A stretch of DNA of 7,006 nt from Alistipes sp. (GTDB taxonomy: Bacteria > Bacteroidota > Bacteroidia > Bacteroidales > Rikenellaceae), in contig JAIEHQ010000178.1 of NCBI GenBank assembly GCA_029065825.1, positions 1 through 7,006 of the forward strand, read 5' to 3'. Position numbers and translations under genes: made by a program. The notes below the pieces were generated by a model. The model made no database searches. It was not told the DNA's origin and was given only the letters and a program-made list of their open reading frames with translations. Below, in pieces: positions 5,232-7,006 of the stretch (positions within the stretch are counted from its first letter, which is position 1; every line of letters begins with the position of its first letter).

Positions 5232-6326
5232 TCAGCCGACGATCGCATCGAAGTCCCGCCGGAACTCCTCGTACTCCGACCGCACGTGCGGCGGCATGGA
5301 GAGCGTATCCCCCACTTCGGGCGGCAGAGCCTCGTAGCCCGGAAGCATGACCCACACCGGAATCGCCTCGGGGACACAGACGAGCGAATCCCGGCCGAAA
5401 GCCGTAACTTCGACAGCTGCCAGCATGCCGCCGTTGCAGTAGCGCTTACGCTGGTTGGAGAGGAAGTTTCCCAGTGAGTAGAACACGACATCTCCGTCTT
5501 GCCGCTCGAAAGGCTGCACCACGTGGGGATGGCTGCCGATGACGAGCGTCACACCCCGGCGGCGCAGGAAGGCGGCCAGCTCGCGCTGGTGCCGGTCGGG
5601 ACGGCGCTGGTATTCGTTGCCCCAGTGCATGAAGGCGATCACGCACTCGGCGCGGTCGCGGTCGAGCGCCGCCAGATCCCCGCCGATGCGCAGCGTGTCG
5701 ATCCGATTGACCGTGCAGCCTGCCGGAACGGGCATGCCGTTGGTTCCATAGGTGTAGTTGAGCAGGGCGAAACGAATGCCGCCCGCCTCGAAATAGAGCG
5801 GATGCCGCGCCCGATGCCCGGCGCTGTCGCAGAACATGCCCGTGTGGGCAATCCCGACCCGGTCGAGCGCCTCCAGTGTCGTCCGAATGCCCTTTGCGCC
5901 GCCGTCGCAGCAGTGGTTGTTGGCCAACACCGCAATATTCACGCCTGCGTCGGCCATCGCCCCGGCTACGGCAACGGGCGAACGGAAAAGCGGATAACCC
6001 GTGTAGGGTCCGGCATCGGAGAGCGTGGTTTCGAGATTGACGATGACGGCATCGGCCTCCGCGAAGCGCTGCCTGAGCCAGCGGAACGACCGCGAAAAAT
6101 CGTATCCGTCCCCGGTGCGGGCTGCGGTCAGCTGCGGCTTGTGCATCATCAGGTCGCCGACGAAGAGCAGGCGGGCCTGGCGGGGCATCTCCGCACGCGT
6201 CGGAGCAGCCTCCGCCTCGGCAGAAGCGGAGACACGAGGCTGCATCGCGTGGCGGCAGCACAACCCGAATGCGAGCAGGCAGAGAAGCCAGTATGTCGTT
6301 GCGACGAAATTTTTCACGTGCTGCAT
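5232..6326 (-). CDS. capA: CapA-family (PGA_cap) metallophosphoesterase-like protein
   Basis: A 364-residue protein of the CapA/PgsA-type family, with a calcineurin-like metallophosphoesterase fold. An N-terminal hydrophobic segment (about 11-23) acts as signal peptide or anchor; the cysteines at 23-24 do not form a good lipobox, and an AxA-like site near residue 36 could be a signal peptidase I site. Metal-site motifs in order: FVGDLMMH (55-62), VNLETTLSD (96-104), ANNHCCDGG (135-143), MHWGNEY (233-239), GSHPHVVQ (264-271) and SLGNFLSNQ (284-292). Family members were first linked to poly-gamma-glutamate capsule export; many Bacteroidetes members stand without capB/capC, as here, so the substrate is unknown. 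It is likely exported and acts in the envelope. It lies 31 bases after the DUF4491 gene on the same strand, indicating co-transcription. Family assignment is firm; the symbol denotes family only. Confidence 0.9.
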   Translation of the reverse strand: MQHVKNFVATTYWLLCLLAFGLCCRHAMQPRVSASAEAEAAPTRAEMPRQARLLFVGDLMMHKPQLTAARTGDGYDFSRSFRWLRQRFAEADAVIVNLETTLSDAGPYTGYPLFRSPVAVAGAMADAGVNIAVLANNHCCDGGAKGIRTTLEALDRVGIAHTGMFCDSAGHRARHPLYFEAGGIRFALLNYTYGTNGMPVPAGCTVNRIDTLRIGGDLAALDRDRAECVIAFMHWGNEYQRRPDRHQRELAAFLRRRGVTLVIGSHPHVVQPFERQDGDVVFYSLGNFLSNQRKRYCNGGMLAAVEVTAFGRDSLVCVPEAIPVWVMLPGYEALPPEVGDTLSMPPHVRSEYEEFRRDFDAIVG

Positions 6327-6357
6327 AAATCCGTGCGGACAGACGCTCTTCGGGCGA

Positions 6358-6669
6358 TCAGCGCCGGCGATCCTTGCGGGGGCCTTTGGGGAACCACCCT
6401 TTTTCGACGCGCGTGCGCTGCTCGAACAGCTCCCCGATGCTCCAGAGCGACGAAGCGCCCCAGACGGCCAGCAGCGTGGACCAAAGGATATTATCGACCA
6501 GCAGCGATCCCGCGATCGCGGCGATGCCCATTACGAGAAAACCCCACCAAAGGCGCACACCGAAGTAATATTCTCCCTTGATTACCAGCGGATGGAAAAT
6601 ACCGATAATCAAAAATGTCGCTGCTCCGATTACCAGACCGAGCAGATGATGTTCCGCTAAAAATTCCAT
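6358..6669 (-). CDS. DUF4491-family small membrane protein
   Basis: A 103-residue hydrophobic protein with three likely transmembrane segments (about 8-27, 40-57 and 60-77). Its pattern fits the DUF4491 family of Bacteroidetes: GAATFLIIGIFHPLVIKGEY near the start, a SLWSIGEL segment after the third helix (about 74-81), and the ending RVEKGWFPKGP before a basic tail. Recognition is from memory of family conservation. Function is unknown; it should sit in the inner membrane with a positively charged C-terminal tail. The ATG at 6667-6669 gives the normal family length. It is the first gene of a likely two-gene operon with capA, and a TAnnTTTG element lies about 80 bases upstream. Confidence 0.85.
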   Translation of the reverse strand: MEFLAEHHLLGLVIGAATFLIIGIFHPLVIKGEYYFGVRLWWGFLVMGIAAIAGSLLVDNILWSTLLAVWGASSLWSIGELFEQRTRVEKGWFPKGPRKDRRR

Positions 6670-6686
6670 AACGATTCGTATTTATT

Positions 6687-6714
6687 CGGTTTGCAGCAAC
6701 GGCTGCAAAAACCG
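6687..6714 (-). other. Stem-loop in the DUF4491-capA leader
   Basis: TTTGCAGC (6690-6697) and GCTGCAAA (6702-6709) are perfect complements around a four-base loop. The stem extends by CGG/CCG (6687-6689 with 6712-6714) across a two-base AA bulge. It lies between the predicted transcription start and the DUF4491 ATG. Neighbouring GCCGGT copies (6732-6737 and 6740-6745) can pair with ACCGGC (6711-6716), so alternative folds are possible. Confidence 0.45.
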
Positions 6715-6746
6715 GCCCGTTTTCCGCAGCAGCCGGTCTGCCGGTG

Positions 6747-6754
6747 CAAAAATA
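6747..6754 (-). promoter_or_regulatory. Candidate -7 element for the DUF4491-capA operon
   Basis: The minus strand reads TATTTTTG, an exact TAnnTTTG match. No convincing -33 TTTG/TTG lies 19-21 bases upstream. Transcription would start near 6741, leaving a leader of about 70 bases that is rich in inverted repeats. Confidence 0.5.
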
Positions 6755-6858
6755 TTACAATTCTCCGATTCGGGCCGCTTCGGTCCCGTATTCTTGTGAA
6801 AATACGCTCCGCCGCACGACAGCTTCGGAGTGCCCGTTCGAAAAGCGGCCGCTCCGGA

Positions 6859-7006
6859 TCATCGCTTCAGGTATTTTATCCGCAGGCTGTTGCCCACGAC
6901 ACAGACGCTGCTGAGTGCCATGGCTCCTCCGGCGAGCATCGGATCGAGCAGATAGCCCGTGAAGGGATAAAGCACGCCGGCGGCGACCGGAATGCCGATC
7001 AGGTTG
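6859..7006 (-). CDS. copA: Copper-transporting P-type ATPase (CopA type), C-terminal fragment
   Basis: Only the last 48 residues and the stop codon are in the window; the gene enters from the right edge. The fragment covers the final two transmembrane helices of a P1B-type ATPase. NLIGIPVAAGVLYP matches transmembrane helix 7 and the following loop. DPMLAGGAMALSSVCVVGNS with the final LRIKYLKR matches the last helix and tail. The MALSS sequence (residues 29-33 of the fragment) fits the MxxSS motif of Cu(I)-specific P1B-1 pumps, and the leading Asn fits their helix-7 YN motif, whose Tyr lies outside the window. Role known for the family: ATP-driven export of Cu(I) from the cytoplasm. Whether N-terminal metal-binding domains exist cannot be seen. 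Confidence 0.92.
   Translation of the reverse strand, partial: NLIGIPVAAGVLYPFTGYLLDPMLAGGAMALSSVCVVGNSLRIKYLKR

Noticed and set aside
5499..6581. A 360-codon plus-strand open frame over capA and the DUF4491 gene
   Set aside because: It is antisense to two genes with clear family signatures, and its long frame arises from GC-biased codons.
6787..6806. CGTATT/AATACG hairpin considered as copA terminator
   Set aside because: The stem has only six AT-rich pairs with an eight-base loop, and no T-run follows on the minus strand.
6844..6853. AGCGGCCGCT palindrome after the copA stop, considered as terminator or operator
   Set aside because: The palindrome has no loop, so it cannot form a useful hairpin by itself, and only a TTTT run follows on the minus strand. 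It contains a plain NotI-type sequence and is plausible by chance in GC-rich DNA.

Overview
The window looks like ordinary chromosome from a Bacteroidales bacterium with fairly GC-rich coding DNA, most likely Alistipes or a close Rikenellaceae relative. This rests on repeated promoters of the Bacteroidetes sigma-A type (TTTG or TTG, then 18-19 bases, then TAnnTTTG), the lack of clear Shine-Dalgarno sites, a DUF4491-type membrane protein, and a pair of membrane-anchored M23 peptidase genes divergent from alaS. The genus is an inference. I see no phage, transposon, integron or CRISPR.

Left part (1-2330): the start of alaS (minus strand, running off the left edge) shares a compact divergent promoter region with two tandem genes for inner-membrane-anchored, periplasmic LytM/M23 peptidases. 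Both keep the full zinc and catalytic residue set. They are separated by one stop codon and one further codon in the same frame, so they are surely one operon. The operon ends in a GC-rich hairpin and then a strong bidirectional terminator shared with the convergent gene lepA.

Middle part (2333-4881): lepA (elongation factor 4, minus strand) has its own promoter. Next is a tRNA-Ser(GCU) gene on the plus strand with a textbook promoter, a palindromic leader hairpin and a downstream terminator. An AT-richer stretch of about 420 bases without a convincing gene follows. It ends in a T8-AC-A8 palindrome and a stem-loop just upstream of the next gene.

Right part (4882-7006): a small lipoprotein gene of unknown function (plus strand) converges on a two-gene minus-strand operon, DUF4491 followed by a CapA-family metallophosphoesterase. 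The C-terminus of a Cu(I)-transporting P-type ATPase (CopA type, minus strand) enters from the right edge.

The main themes are housekeeping translation (alaS, lepA, tRNA-Ser) and the cell envelope (two M23 peptidases, a lipoprotein, CapA, DUF4491). I found no clear new system. The better leads are the same-frame M23 pair, several structured RNA leaders, and the unrecognised lipoprotein.
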